DNA of 64,000 nucleotides, from NCBI GenBank assembly GCA_036365145.1, contig JAEOAD010000982.1:6660001-6724000 (forward strand), in the 5' to 3' direction. This stretch comes from Orientallactaga sibirica. Its lineage: Eukaryota > Chordata > Mammalia > Rodentia > Dipodidae. The position numbers and the translations under genes were made by a program. Below are positions 1-10,559 of the stretch, piece after piece. The first letter of the stretch is position 1. Each line of letters starts with the position of its first letter. Below the pieces are notes generated by a model. The model was not told the DNA's origin. It did not search any database and saw only the letters and a list, made by a program, of their open reading frames with translations.

Positions 1-178
1 ATTTATTTATTTGAGAGTTTGAGAGAATGGGTGTGCCAGGGCCTCTAGCCACTGCAAATGAACTCAAGATGCGTGTTCCTCCTTGTGCATCTTGCTTACA
101 TGGGTCCTGGAGAATTGAAACGGGGTCCTTTGGCTTTGCAGGCAAACACCTTAACCATTAAGCCATCTCTCCAGCCCA
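1..178 (-). mobile_element. tRNA/ID-headed SINE, cut by window edge
   Basis: Reverse copy that starts in its A-rich tail (seen as TTTATT) and ends at the reversed head CTCTCCAGCCC. The tail continues outside the window. Confidence 0.85.
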
Positions 179-235
179 ATAAATAAACCTTTAATATTTA
201 TTTAATATTGCTGTATAATTTAGAGTATAACCTGA

Positions 236-367
236 TCATGGTGAAATTTACCTGCAGTCTCACCACTTGGGAGCCTTAGGAAGATTGCCATGAGTTTGAG
301 GTCAGTTTGGTCTACATAGTGAGTTCAGGCCAGCCTGGTCTACACTGTGAGACCCTCCTTCAAAAAA
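236..367 (+). mobile_element. Diverged B1-like SINE
   Basis: The order of B1 landmarks is kept (CATGGTG start, CACTTGGGAG, GAGTTTGAGG, CAGCCTGG, A tail) but with many substitutions, so this is an old copy. Confidence 0.6.
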
Positions 368-375
368 TTTATTAA

Positions 376-596
376 AGGGGCTGAAGAAATGTGTTAGTGG
401 TTAAGGAATTTGCCTGTGAAGCCAAAGGATCCCAGTTCGATTCTCCAGGACCCACGTAAGCCAATTGCACAAGGGGCACATGCATCTGGAGTTCGTTTGC
501 AGTGGCTAGAGGCCCAGGTGTGCCCATTCTCCTCTCTCTGTCTGCCTTCCTTCCCTTTCTCTGCTTTCAAATAAATAAATTAATAAATTAAAAAAA
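376..596 (+). mobile_element. tRNA/ID-headed SINE
   Basis: Forward copy from GGGGCTGAAGAAATG to an AAATAAAT tail. The flank TTATTAAAGGG is found before this copy and again before the next one, so the pair entered one target site in succession. Confidence 0.85.
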
Positions 597-604
597 TTAT
601 TAAA

Positions 605-812
605 GGGCTGGAGAGATGGCTTAGTGGTTAAGGCACATGCCTGCGAAGCCTAAGGACTCAGGTTCGGTTCTCCAGGTCCCACATAAGCCAGGTGCACATG
701 GTGGCACATGCATCTGGAGTTCGTTTGCAGTGGCTAGAGACCCTGGCATGCCCATTCTCTCTCTCCCCCCTCTCTGTCTCTAATAAATATATAAAAATAA
801 AATCTTTTTTAA
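605..812 (+). mobile_element. tRNA/ID-headed SINE
   Basis: Forward copy with A-box-like GGCTTAGTGGTTAAGGCA, B-box-like GGTTCGGTTCTCC, CT-rich 3' stretch and A-rich tail. It is followed by a third AAATTTATTAAA flank. Confidence 0.88.
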
Positions 813-814
813 AA

Positions 815-1090
815 TTTATTAAAAATAAAGATAAGCCTGGGGGACATTTAAATTAAAATAAGTTAGAGCTGAAAATAAGGACAAGAGACTGTGTCAGTCA
901 TGTTCTCCATAATATCCCCAGCATCCAACACTCTCCTTGATATCAGGAACTTATTAAATATTAATTGAATCATGAGTAAATGAGGGTGAGTAGAATGTTT
1001 ATTTGGATTTACATACCTAGTTTTCATGTGGAAATAGAACAATGGTTATCCATAACATTTTTAACTAACTGAAAAGAATCCGAATTCTTT
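815..1090. other. Non-coding sequence with an L2/MIR-like remnant
   Basis: About 900-985 (CCCAGCATCCAACACTC followed by a TTAAATATTAATTGAATCATG stretch) resembles the 3' end of an L2 or MIR element. No gene signal is visible. Confidence 0.35.
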
Positions 1091-1091
1091 T

Positions 1092-2182
1092 ATAGTTTAT
1101 TTTTTATTGACAACTTCCATAATTATTGACAATAACCCATGGTAATTCTATCCCTCCCTCCACTTTCCCCTTTGAAACTCCACTCTCCATCATATCCCTT
1201 CCTTCTCTAAATCAGTCTCTTATTTTGATGTTAGCATCTTTTCCTCCTATTATGATGGTCTTGTGTAGGGAGTGTCAGTCACTGCAAAGTCATGCATATC
1301 CAGGCCATTTTGTGTCTGCAGGAGCACATTATGAAGAGTTCTACCCTTCCTTTGGATTTTACATTATTTCTGCCACCTCTTCTGCAATGGACCCTGAGCC
1401 TTGAAAGGTGTGGTAGAGATTTTTCAGTGCTGAGCACTCCTCTGTCACTTCTTCTCAGCACCATGGTGCCTTCTGAGTCACTGCCATCTGAAAAGAGAAG
1501 CTTCTCTAACCAAAAGTGAGAGTAGCATTAATACATGGGTATGAACATTATGGAAAGTGCTTACTGGGCAGTTTGGTGAACATAGTATATACATTTAGGC
1601 AGACACCAGCAGACATTACACCCCTAGGGCTCATGACATCCCCCATCATAGGTTTTCAGTATCAGGCATGTATTCCCTCCTGTGGAGTGGGCCTCTAGTC
1701 CAATTAGAGAGTATCTCTACTGGTGATTTCTCTCTCCCATGGAACTGGATGCAGCATAGATTTTTACCTGGTCTTCACAGAGGAGGTTTTCAGCTCAGCT
1801 CCAATAGGGTTTTTCAGTGACCTTACAGCCCAAGCATGTAGAGTCTTCAGCAATTGTAACTTACCATCTATTTCTGGTGGGAAACCAAGAGCCTCGACAA
1901 TCTATGGCTTCTTGGTGTTCCATTGTCCAAAAAAGTAGGTTTCCATATGACTTATTTATATCCTCTTAGATTTTGATTAGCCCTCCCCCACTTTTCCCTT
2001 TCTCAATCTCTTCCCCTGACTTCACTTAGGCCTTTCCACACCCATTTATCTATTCTACTTACATATGTACAATACCTCCTATTAAGCCCCCCTCCCTTTC
2101 TATTCCCTTTATATCCCATTTCTAACTTACTGGCCTCTGTTACTGAGTTTTATTCCACCTCACATAGAAGTCCAATTTGTAT
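1092..2182 (-). mobile_element. L1 3' untranslated region
   Basis: Reversed L1 3' end. TTTTTTATTGACAACTTCC at the left is the complement of the polyA end (...GTCAATAAAA). The same 3' UTR recurs at 7,475, 7,965, 31,540, 37,245, 39,205, 39,700 and 50,150 on this strand and in forward orientation near 24,300-25,660, so its identity as one L1 family rests on internal comparison. Confidence 0.85.
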
Positions 2183-2590
2183 CTAGGATCTACATATGAG
2201 AGAGAACATGTAGCATTTGGCTTTTTGGGCCTGGGTTACCTCAGTAAGTAGAATCCTTTCCAAATCCATCCATTTTCCTGCAAATTTCATAATTTCATTT
2301 TTGTTTATCACTGAGTAGAACTCCATTGTATAAATGTGCCACATCTTCATTATCCATTCATCAGTTGAGGGACATCTAGGCTGGTTCCATTTCCTAGCTA
2401 TTGTGAATAGAGCGGCAATAAACATGGTTGAGCAAGTGTCTCTTAGGTCATTGGACGAGTCCTTAGGATATATGCCTAGGAGTGGTATAGCTGGGTCATA
2501 GAATCTGAATTCTTGAAATGTATCAGATAAGGTTTTGCCATTAATATTTCTTGGGAACTTTAATATATGAACATAATTTAATTTGATCAT
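2183..2590 (-). pseudogene. L1 ORF2p C-terminal fragment
   Basis: An uninterrupted 135-codon frame matches the C-terminal end of L1 ORF2p, downstream of the reverse transcriptase domain. It shows the conserved blocks PAIPLLGIYPKD, FIAALFTIARKWNQPRCPS and MKMWHIYTMEFYS. It runs straight into the 3' UTR at 1,092-2,182, as in a real L1. The endonuclease and reverse transcriptase parts are absent, so this is a 5'-truncated dead copy and not a host gene. Confidence 0.88.
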
Positions 2591-3325
2591 GTTCTCCTCC
2601 TGGTTATCTACTTTTGCCCCTTTCCCCCCTCCACCAGTTCACTGAGGACCCCCCTCTTCCCAGGTAGTCCTTCCTCTCTTTTGTTGTCTCATTTTTTGTC
2701 CTCCTCCATCCTCCATGTGAACATGTTTATGGGCTCAGAGAAGTGCAGGTCATGTGGGAGTATCTATAATCACAGTGGTGTCATGGATGCAGCGGTTGGT
2801 TCATACCAGGAGGCAGTGCTCCAAAGTTCTCCTTCCCACCCTGTGGCTTTTACATTTTTTCTTCCCCATCTTCAGCAATGTTTCCTGAGCCTTGGAGGGC
2901 ATGATAGAAATCTCCTTTAGTGTTAAGCTCTCCACAGCCTCTGATTTGCTTTGATGTGTTTTGAGTCTTTTCAGTGTCTACCACCATCTCTATAGAGATG
3001 GTTCTCTGGCTAGCAGTGCCAGCAGCACCTATTCTTCTATTTCCTTCACAATGTTCCCTGAGCCCTGCCAGGTATGATAGAGAACCAATGAGTTTTCTTC
3101 TCATTTCGATGAGTCTTGGGTCTTCCTGGTATTTGCCAGCATCTATAAGAAGGAAGTTCTCTAACCAAAAGTAAGAACAGTATCAATCAAAGGGAATATA
3201 CAAATATATTTAAAAAGCTTTTGATAGTCATAATCTCTCCATTTAGCCAAAACAGCAGTGGAAACTTCCCTCTAGGGTCTATGACCTGCTAAGCTATAGA
3301 CTTTTGACTCAGTTCTCAGTACTTT
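2591..3325 (-). mobile_element. L1 3' UTR-related sequence, second subtype
   Basis: Phrases such as TTCCCTGAGCC, a TCCTTTAGTGTT-like block and CTCTAACCAAAAGTAAGA recur in diverged form at 11,780, 13,560 and 32,880. It looks like an older or variant L1 3' UTR, in the same reversed orientation as its neighbour. Confidence 0.55.
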
Positions 3326-3331
3326 GGAAAA

Positions 3332-3480
3332 AAAAAATTTTTTGAGGTAGGGTCTTGTTCTAGTCCAGGTTAACCTGTAATTTCTTATGTAGTCTCAGGC
3401 TTCCCTTTGAACTCATGATGATCCTCCTACCTCTGCCTCCCAAGTGCTGGAATTAAAGGCATGCACCCACCATGCCTGAC
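3332..3480 (-). mobile_element. B1 SINE
   Basis: Reverse copy from TTTTGAGGTAGGGTCTTG to CACCATGCCTGAC. Confidence 0.88.
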
Positions 3481-3483
3481 TTG

Positions 3484-3668
3484 AAAACATTTATTTATTT
3501 GCGTGTGTGTGTGCACGCACACACACACGCTTGAGATAGAGCATGCACCAGAATCTCTTGCCATTGCAAACAAATGCCCATCCAACTTTACATGGCTAGG
3601 GAATTGAACCCAACCTGCCAGGCTATTCAAGCAAGCACCTTTAACCACTGAGCCATCTCCGCAACCCA
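3484..3668 (-). mobile_element. tRNA/ID-headed SINE with (GT)/(CA) tail tract
   Basis: Reverse copy whose pyrimidine/purine stretch is replaced by a short alternating GT-CA block at 3,503-3,530. It ends GAGCCATCTCCGCAACCC. Confidence 0.8.
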
Positions 3669-3671
3669 GAG

Positions 3672-3852
3672 AAATTTTATTTATTTACTTATTTATTAAG
3701 AGAGAAAGATTGGGCATGCAGAGGGCCTCCAGCCACTGCAAACTCCAGACATATGTGCCACCTTGTACATCTGATTTTATGTGGGTACTGGGGAATTAAA
3801 CCAGGTTATTGGGCTGTGTAGGCAAGTGCCTTAACCACTGAGCCATCTTTTG
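3672..3852 (-). mobile_element. tRNA/ID-headed SINE
   Basis: Reverse copy with TTTATTTATT tail and the body CCAGCCACTGCAAACTCCAGA. Its head is cut at GAGCCATCTTTTG. Confidence 0.82.
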
Positions 3853-3861
3853 AAAAGTTTG

Positions 3862-4014
3862 TTTTGTTTTGTTTTTCAAGGTAGGGTCTCACTCTAGCCC
3901 AGGCTGACCTGGAATTCACTATGTAGTCTCAGGGTGGCCTTGAACTCACCTCAATCCTCCTACCTCTGCCTCCTGAGTGCTGGGATTAAAGGCGTGCACC
4001 ACCAAGCCCAGCCT
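3862..4014 (-). mobile_element. B1 SINE
   Basis: Full-length reverse copy ending in CACCACCAAGCCCAGC. Confidence 0.92.
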
Positions 4015-4300
4015 TGAAAAGTTTTTGAGTCCCAACCATTGCCTCCTCTCCTTCCTCCTCCATCTAGACTCCTCATTGTAAGATCTAGTTCTTGCTTTGA
4101 GGAATCACTAAACTTCAGGGGAAGAATATTCTCAAAGTCAAAGAGCTGCAACATACAGCATTTCCTATGCAATAGACACATATTTTTGAAAAAAAAAAGG
4201 TTGACATTCTGGTTGGGTAGCCTTAAAATTTCTTTCCTATTGGTGTACGGACTAAACCTCAGATAAAAGTATTCAATTGGGAGGTCTTACTAGTTTTAAA
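4015..4300. other. Non-repetitive sequence, no feature recognised
   Basis: AT-rich sequence without a recognisable repeat or coding pattern. Confidence 0.4.
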
Positions 4301-4310
4301 AATTGGTCTG

Positions 4311-4535
4311 GGGGCTGGAGAAATTGCTCAGCAGTTAAGGCACTTGCCTGCAGAGCCTAAGGACCTCAGTTTTATTCCCCAGTACCCATGTAAAGCGAGA
4401 TGTGCAAAGTGGTGTGTGCATCTGAAGTCCGTTTGCAACAGCTGGAGGCCCTGGCATTACATTCTCTCCATCTTTCTCTTTTCTCTTTCTCTCTCTCTCT
4501 CTGCTTGCAAATAAATTTAAAATTTTTTAAAAATT
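4311..4535 (+). mobile_element. tRNA/ID-headed SINE, first of a three-member train
   Basis: Preceded by AAATTGGTCTGGG. The same word (AAATTGATCTGGG, AAATGATCTGG) precedes the next two elements. Confidence 0.85.
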
Positions 4536-4541
4536 GATCTG

Positions 4542-4763
4542 GGGGCTGGAGAGATGGCTTAGCAGTTAAACTCTTGCCTGTGAAGCCCAAGAACCCTAGT
4601 TTAAGGCTCAATTCTCCAGGACCCACGTAAGCCAGATGCACAAAGGGGTGCATGCATCTGGAGTTCGTTTGCAGTGCTGGAGGCCCTGGCGCACCCATTG
4701 TCTCTCTCTCTCTACCTTCCTATTTCTGTATCTCTCTCTCTCAAATAAATAAAATTTTAAAAA
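4542..4763 (+). mobile_element. tRNA/ID-headed SINE, second of the train
   Basis: Forward copy with a short duplicated insertion in its B-box area (CCCTAGTTTAAGGCTCAATTC) and an AAATAAATAAAA tail. Confidence 0.85.
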
Positions 4764-4769
4764 ATGATC

Positions 4770-4865
4770 TGGTGGCTGGAGAGTTAGCTCTGCAGTTAAA
4801 AGCACTTGATTGCAAAGCTTACTAGCCTGGAGTTCAATTCCTCAACATTCACAGAAAGTGAGAGG
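4770..4865 (+). mobile_element. tRNA/ID-headed SINE, truncated
   Basis: Only the tRNA-like head is recognisable (GGCTGGAGAGTTAGCTCTGCAGTTAAAAGCACTTG). The body is lost or unrecognisable. Confidence 0.65.
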
Positions 4866-4994
4866 CAAAGAGATTTGGAAGCTTACAGATCTATTGGGAG
4901 AAACTGGGTAAATGCACCCAGTTCTGTCAGTTCTTTGTTTTGTTTTGGTTCAGTTTTTAGACAGTCTCATAAAGTCCAGGCTAGCCCTGAACTC

Positions 4995-5072
4995 ATGATC
5001 CTCTTGCTGCTGGTGGGAGTATAAATTACTGCAGCTACTTTGGAAATCAGTATGGAGGCTCCTCAAAAAATA
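4995..5072 (+). mobile_element. L1 ORF2 fragment
   Basis: The stretch GGTGGGAGTATAAATTACTG and GGAAATCAGTATGGAGGCTC is typical of the L1 ORF2 3' region. It is continued after inserted SINEs at about 5,680. Confidence 0.65.
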
Positions 5073-5212
5073 GAACTGGGCATGGTGGCCCATGCCTTTA
5101 ATCCCAGCACTGGGAAGACAGAGGTGAGTGGATCACCCCATGACTACGTAGTGAATTTCACGTCAACCTGGGCTAGAGCAAGACCCTACCTTGAAAAAAA
5201 AAACAAAAGAAA
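5073..5212 (+). mobile_element. B1 SINE
   Basis: Forward copy (CTGGGCATGGTGGCCCATGC ... CTTGAAAAAAAAAAC) inserted in the L1 fragment. Confidence 0.87.
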
Positions 5213-5217
5213 ATTAA

Positions 5218-5475
5218 TAGTTCTGAGCAATCACTCAGTGATTATAAATACTTGCTGCACAGGCCTCACAACTGGAGTTTGGATCTCCAGTACCCACATA
5301 AAGCCTGACTCAAGTAGCACTGTTGTTTATAATCCCAAACTACAGGAGAGACCCTGTCTCAAACAAGATGGAATGAGAGGACCAACACCCTGAGGTTGTC
5401 TTCCAACATCCAGATATGTGCTATGGCACATGTGTGCCCATACATACACACCTACAAATTAAAAATATAACTACC
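5218..5475 (+). mobile_element. B4-like composite SINE
   Basis: A diverged ID-like head is followed by a B1-like part (GAGACCCTGTCTCAAACAAG) and a tail with CACATGTGTGCCC and ACATACACACC. Confidence 0.55.
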
Positions 5476-5618
5476 AAGCCAGGCGTGGTAGCGCACGCCT
5501 TTAATTCCAGCACTCGGGAGGCAGAGGTAGGAGGATCGCTGTGAGTTCGAGGCCACCCAGAGAATATAGAGTGAATTCCAGGTCAGTCTGGGCTAGAGTG
5601 AGACCATATCTTGAAAAA

Positions 5619-5620
<2 letters not shown>
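5476..5620 (+). mobile_element. B1 SINE
   Basis: Forward copy starting CCAGGCGTGGTAGCGCACGC. Its A tail runs into the (TA)n tract. Confidence 0.9.

Positions 5621-5675
<55 letters not shown>
5621..5675. repeat. (TA)27 microsatellite
   Basis: Pure alternating TA with no interruption, beginning at the end of the B1 tail. Confidence 0.98.
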
Positions 5676-5677
<2 letters not shown>

Positions 5678-5679
5678 TG

Positions 5680-6570
5680 TGACTCTAGGCATATATTCAA
5701 TTTACCACCAAGTTACCTACATATCCATGTTTATCGCTGCACTATTCACAATATTTAGGAAATGCAACCACATGTCCATCAGCAGATGAATGGAATGGAT
5801 AATTAAAATGTGGTATATGTACACAGTGAAATTTTATTCAACTTTCAATTTTATTCAAATTTCAATTAGGAAATTTGCAGGGATAGACCTGGAAATAATT
5901 ATATTAAACAAGGTAACCCAGACTCAGACAAATACTGCAAGTTCTCTCATGGAGATCCTGGCTTTTTTGTATATGTGGATGTGAGTGCAGGTATAGGCTT
6001 ATGAAACTAGCAAGACCAGGAGATGGAGAAAAGGGTTGAGGAAAAGAGGAGAGCAAACACATGTCACTTGAAAGCAGAAGGGAGGCTACTGGAGGTAAGG
6101 GGAGAAGAGAATTGAAAAAATATTTTATGTTTGAAATGCCATAATGAAAGTAATACCTTGTATACTAATTTTCAAAAAGAGAAAAAAGGGATACTTAGAG
6201 GGAGAAATAAGAAAAGTAAAGCTGTTGCAAAACAAGGAAGGAAAGTATTACATGACAAGGCATTATCGCTTAGAACCCTTCCTCATGTCCCATTAGCACC
6301 TAGTAAAGAAACATTTCACAATATCTTGGTAACAGTGGGCTCCCCACACGAAGTAGGGGACTGGCAGGATGAGCAGGTCTCATGGATGAGAGTCAAGGTA
6401 AACCCTTTAGAAATATCCTGAGGCATAGTCCCTCTCCTCCGCCCCACAGAGACTGACTAAGGCCCTATTTACCCCGCAGTGAACCTCAATAACCCTATTG
6501 AGGAGTGCATTCAGGGAAATGGGGATGGAGGAAGAGAGTTTATAAGACTATAACCTATATAAAAAATTTT
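5680..6570 (+). mobile_element. L1 3' end with broken ORF2 tail
   Basis: Frame 5,730-5,984 gives weak ORF2 C-terminal words (MFIAALFTI, WIIKMWYMYTVKFYS) and includes a small local duplication of the TTTTATTCAA(C/A)TTTCAATT type at 5,829-5,866. The rest, to about 6,570, is presumed 3' UTR. Confidence 0.65.
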
Positions 6571-6593
6571 AAAGTTAATTTCAAAATTATATT

Positions 6594-6745
6594 TTGGCCG
6601 AGCATGGTGGCACATGCCTTTAATCCTCAGCACTTGGAAGGTTGAGGTAGGATCTTTGGGAATTCAAGGCCAGTCTGAGACTACATAATGAATTCCAGGT
6701 CAGCCTGCGTACAGTGAGATCCTTTCTCAAAAAAAAAAAAAAAAA
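6594..6745 (+). mobile_element. B1 SINE
   Basis: Forward copy, moderately diverged, with an A17 tail. Confidence 0.88.
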
Positions 6746-6949
6746 TATTGTTTTAATTAGCATCTCAACTGGAGAACTTAAAAATGTTGGAAAAATTTCC
6801 TGGTTACTGTTGTTATTATCAAGTATTGAAACACATATAGTCTCAACTTAGTTTTCTCTAGAATACTCTCTGGAAACAGTTTTTATCCTAGAAAAAAAAT
6901 TGACATGCTAACATGTGTCCCACCAAGTAGATTGGGATGACTTCTAAGT

Positions 6950-7037
6950 TGTTGTTGTTTTTGTTGTTGTTGTTCTTCTTCTTCCTCCTCCTCCTCCTCC
7001 TTCTTCCTCCTCCTCCTTCTCCTTCTTCTTCTTCTTT
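6950..7037. repeat. (GTT)n/(TTC)n/(TCC)n compound microsatellite
   Basis: Three successive trinucleotide tracts lead into the reversed B1. They probably grew from its poly-T tail. Confidence 0.9.
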
Positions 7038-7178
7038 TTGAGGTAGGGTCTCACTCTAGCCCAAGCTGACCTGGAATTTACTAGGTAGTCTCAGGGTGGC
7101 CTCAAACTCATGGCCACAATCCTTCTACCTCTGCCTCCCGAGTGCTGAGATTAAAGGTGTGTACCACCATGCCTGCCG
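7038..7178 (-). mobile_element. B1 SINE
   Basis: Reverse copy ending ACCACCATGCCTGCC. Confidence 0.9.
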
Positions 7179-7329
7179 ATTTCTGAGTTCTAACTGCTTT
7201 TTTCTGCCGTTTTTGTCCTGTTCACATTTTGGTTGGTAGGGAGTCTTCTAAAGCTTCCTTGCCCCACCTAATGGGCAAGAAAGGGATGCGAGCTGTCTTT
7301 CTCAAATACTATCTAGAAAGCATAGGCTA

Positions 7330-7470
7330 TGGACTAGAGAGGTGGATCAGTAGTTCAGGTGCTTGCCTGCAAAGTTTAACAACCTGGGTTTGATTCCCCA
7401 GTACCCACAAAAAGCTAGATGCACAAAGTGGCACATGCATCTGGAATGTGCTTGCAGAGGCAAGGCTTAT
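7330..7470 (+). mobile_element. tRNA/ID-headed SINE, interrupted by L1
   Basis: The head and half of the body are present, and the copy stops at TGCTTGCAGAGGCAAGGC where the reversed L1 begins. This suggests the L1 inserted into it or replaced its 3' half. Confidence 0.75.
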
Positions 7471-7472
7471 TT

Positions 7473-7725
7473 TTTTTTAAACTTTTTATTGACAACCTCT
7501 ATACATATAGACAATATACCATGATCATATTTCCATTTCTCCACCCTTCATTTTCCACTTCCCATATACCCTCTCCACTGAATCATTTTCCAAATAGTCT
7601 CTCTTCTGTTTTGATGTCATCATTTTTTCTCCCATTATGCAGATGTTGTGTAAGTAGCGTCTGCCACACTGTGAGGCCACGAATCCCACTGGCCAAGCTT
7701 TCTTATCTATGCTAATTGTTACATG
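7473..7725 (-). mobile_element. L1 3' end, 5'-truncated
   Basis: Reversed 3' UTR starting at the polyA complement (TTTTATTGACAACC), about 250 bp long. Confidence 0.8.
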
Positions 7726-7964
7726 CATGACTTTTGGTGCCAGCTCTGGAAGTTTGTCTCTAGGTTTTCAGATGATCATTTTTGCAAGTTATATATTATT
7801 AAACATGGAAATAACTTTTTTCTGGTTATACAGGTAATGCATGCAGAATGGGAAAAGTCTCTCGATCCTTGTGGGCTTTTACTCTGTGTTTGTGTGTTGT
7901 GTGTGTGTGTGTTCATGTTGCATGTGCAGACACATTTTCCTTTGTAATTTATTTTAGATTTTTT

Positions 7965-8240
7965 AATTATTTTAATTTTTATTGACAAGTTCCATAAATA
8001 TAGACAATATTATGCCATGATCATAATACTCTCCCACCACTCTCCCTTTCCCCCTCCTGAATTCCTCCTACACTGAAACCCATCTTTTTTCCAACTAGAC
8101 TCTTTCTATTTTGATGTCATCATTTTTTCCTTCCTATTATGTAGGTCTTATGAGCCACTGTGAGGTCATGAATATCAAGGCCACTTTGTGTCTGGAATAA
8201 AGTATTATAAGAACTTCTCCACTACCTTTGGCTCTTACAT
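7965..8240 (-). mobile_element. L1 3' end, part 1 (split by SINEs)
   Basis: Reversed 3' UTR interrupted at CTCTTACATTCTTG by three SINEs. It resumes at 8,877 with the same word (CTCTTATATTCTTT). Confidence 0.82.
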
Positions 8241-8261
8241 TCTTGTTTTAATTATTATTAT

Positions 8262-8421
8262 TATTTTTTTGGGGGGTTTTGCGAGGTAGGGTCTCACTCT
8301 GGTCCAGGCTGACCTGGAATTACCTATGTAGTCTCAGGGTGGCCTCAAACTATCAGCGATCCTCCTACCTCTGCCTCCCAAGTGCTGGGATTAAAGGTGT
8401 GCGCCACCACTCCCGGCACCT
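8262..8421 (-). mobile_element. B1 SINE
   Basis: Reverse copy. The word CTTGTTTTAAATTTTTAAA beside it is repeated after the next SINE, which marks a shared insertion site. Confidence 0.9.
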
Positions 8422-8424
8422 TGT

Positions 8425-8642
8425 TTTAAATTTTTAAAATATATTTTATTTATGTACTTGAGAGAAAGAGGCAGAGAGAAAGAGGGAGAGAATGGGAGTG
8501 CCAGGGCATATAGCCACTGCAAACAAACTCCAGATGCATGTGCCTCCCTGTGAATCTGGCTTATGTGGGTCCTGGAGAATCGAACCAGGATCCTTTGGCT
8601 TTGCAGGCAAACACCTTAACCACTAAGCCATCTCTCTAGCCC
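8425..8642 (-). mobile_element. tRNA/ID-headed SINE
   Basis: Near-complete reverse copy ending CCATCTCTCTAGCCC. Confidence 0.88.
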
Positions 8643-8876
8643 TCTTGTTTTAAATTTTTAAATTTTATTTTTGAGAGAGAGAAAATTGGCACGCCAGGGC
8701 CTCAGCCACTGAAATCAAACTCCAGATGCTTATGCCACCTAGTGGGCATGTGTGACCTTTGCACTTGCCTCACCTTTTGTGCATCTGGCTTTCATGGGAC
8801 CTGGAGACAGATTGAACATGGGTCCTTAGGCTTCACAGGCCAATACCTTAACTGCTCAGCCATCTCTCCAGCCCAG
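8643..8876 (-). mobile_element. tRNA/ID-headed SINE, CTCF-like variant 2
   Basis: Reverse copy whose body carries an extra segment with GCCACCTAGTGGG at 8,734-8,746 (CCCACTAGGTGGC on the element's strand). Sister copies are at 22,411 and 36,997. Confidence 0.82.
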
Positions 8877-9360
8877 CTCTTATATTCTTTCTGCTACCTC
8901 TTCCACAATGGTCCCTGAGCCTTAAAGTATGTGAAAGATGTCTCACATAGTGCTGAACGCTGCATTGTCATGTCTTCTTCACACTTTGGTGAGTTTTGAG
9001 TGACTCTAGTGGTCACCACCATCTGAAAAGACAAGTCTTCTCTAGCCAAAACTGAGAGTAGCATTAATATATGGGCACAAACATAAGTACTTGGCAGTTT
9101 GATGGGAATAATATATCCATTTAGCCAGACAACAGTAGTAGCATCATAATTTTATTTTTGTTTATAGCTAAATTAAACTCCATTGTGAAAATACAACATA
9201 TCTTCATTATGCATTCATCAGTTGAAAGGCATCTAGGCTGGCTCCATTTCCTAACTATTGTGTATAGAGCAGCAATAAACAACATGGAAGAGCAAGTATC
9301 CCTATAGTAATGAAGTAATGAGTAGAGTCCTTAGGGTATATGTCAATGGGATATATATAT
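8877..9360 (-). mobile_element. L1 3' end, part 2, with ORF2 tail remnant
   Basis: Continuation of 7,965-8,240. About 9,150-9,300 corresponds to the ORF2 C-terminal region, matched at nucleotide level to 2,280-2,440, with frame breaks. Confidence 0.78.
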
Positions 9361-9419
9361 ATATATGCTGGGTTATGTGATAAATCTATTTTAGCTGTCT
9401 GAGGAAACTCCACATTGAT

Positions 9420-9600
9420 TATATATATTCAAAAGACAGAGAATACGGGCATGCCAGGTTCTCCTGCCACTGCAAAAAAAACTCCATATGCATGCACCAC
9501 TTTGTGAATCTGGCTTTACTTAGATACTGGAGAATTAAACCTTGGATCTTCAGGCTTTACAAGCAACCACCTTTAACTGCTGAACCATCTCTCCAGCCCA
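9420..9600 (-). mobile_element. tRNA/ID-headed SINE
   Basis: Diverged reverse copy ending ACCATCTCTCCAGCCC. Confidence 0.8.
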
Positions 9601-9840
9601 TTTTATTTGATTTCTTGATAGCCATTCTGACAGGCGTGAGATGGAATCTCAAAGTAGCTTTAATTTTCATTTCCCTGATGGCTAAGGATGTAGACCATGT
9701 TTTTAGATATTTAGTGGCCATTTGTATTTCTTCTTTTGAAAGTTCTCTATTCCAGTTATTTTATACATTAGCATATATAAATTAGACATATTAGTTTATA
9801 GATATTTCCATATATGCATATGGCATGTGTTGACCATTGA
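9601..9840 (-). mobile_element. L1 ORF2-region fragment
   Basis: GATAGCCATTCTGACAGGCG and TTTTCATTTCCCTGATGGCT are signature words of reversed mammalian L1. Confidence 0.7.
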
Positions 9841-9849
9841 TCATATCTG

Positions 9850-10330
9850 TATCAGGGGTCTCTAGAAGAATGAAACCAGTAGAATAGATGATATATATTA
9901 CACAGGGGACTAATTAGGTTTGCTTACACAATACAGGCTGGGCAGTCTGAGAACCTGGTAGCTGCTTGGTCCATGAAGCTGGATGCTTCATTAGTTTCAA
10001 CCTGGTGTGGAAGGCCTAGAAGATTCCTCATTTCACGTTGGAAGGCTAAAGAATCTGGGTTCTGATGTCCCCAAAGGATGGCAGTGACAGCATAGACACT
10101 CACCAGTCAGTAACAAGTGCAGCCAGGCAAAAGAGCTACGATTTTTCTAGAACCTCTTTATATACAGACTTTCACTACTGGCAGGGCTGACCACTCTGGG
10201 GGAAGGTCTTCCCTTTTCAGTTAATCCTTCCTGGAAATGCTCTCACAGACCTACCCAAGATGCATGTCTCTTACTTATGATCCAATCAACTTGACAATAG
10301 AAATTAACCATTACAATGTCTATCTACCAT
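9850..10330 (-). mobile_element. Ancient interspersed repeat, probably LTR-derived
   Basis: The opening GGGGTCTCTAGAAGAATGAAACC and the close AACTTGACAATAGAAATTAACC resemble the two ends of an old mammalian repeat that I know but cannot name with certainty. No coding capacity. Confidence 0.4.
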
Positions 10331-10380
10331 TCTACTCTTACCACCTGGAATCACCCTTCTCAGCCCCTGGTTACCACTCT

Positions 10381-10556
10381 TTTTGTTTGTTTGTTTGTTT
10401 GTTTTTTGTTTTTCCGAGGTTGGGTCTCACTCTAGCTCATCAGGCTGACCTGGAATTAACTATGTAGTCTCAGGGTGGCCTCGAACTCATGGCAATCCTC
10501 CTACCTCTGCCTCCTGAGTGCTGGGATTAAAGGCGTGCGCCACCACACCCAGCCTC
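10381..10556 (-). mobile_element. B1 SINE with (TTTG)n tail
   Basis: Reverse copy. The complement of its tail has become (TTTG)5. TSD: TGGTTACCACTC occurs before (10,367) and after (10,558). Confidence 0.93.
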
Positions 10557-10559
10557 CTG

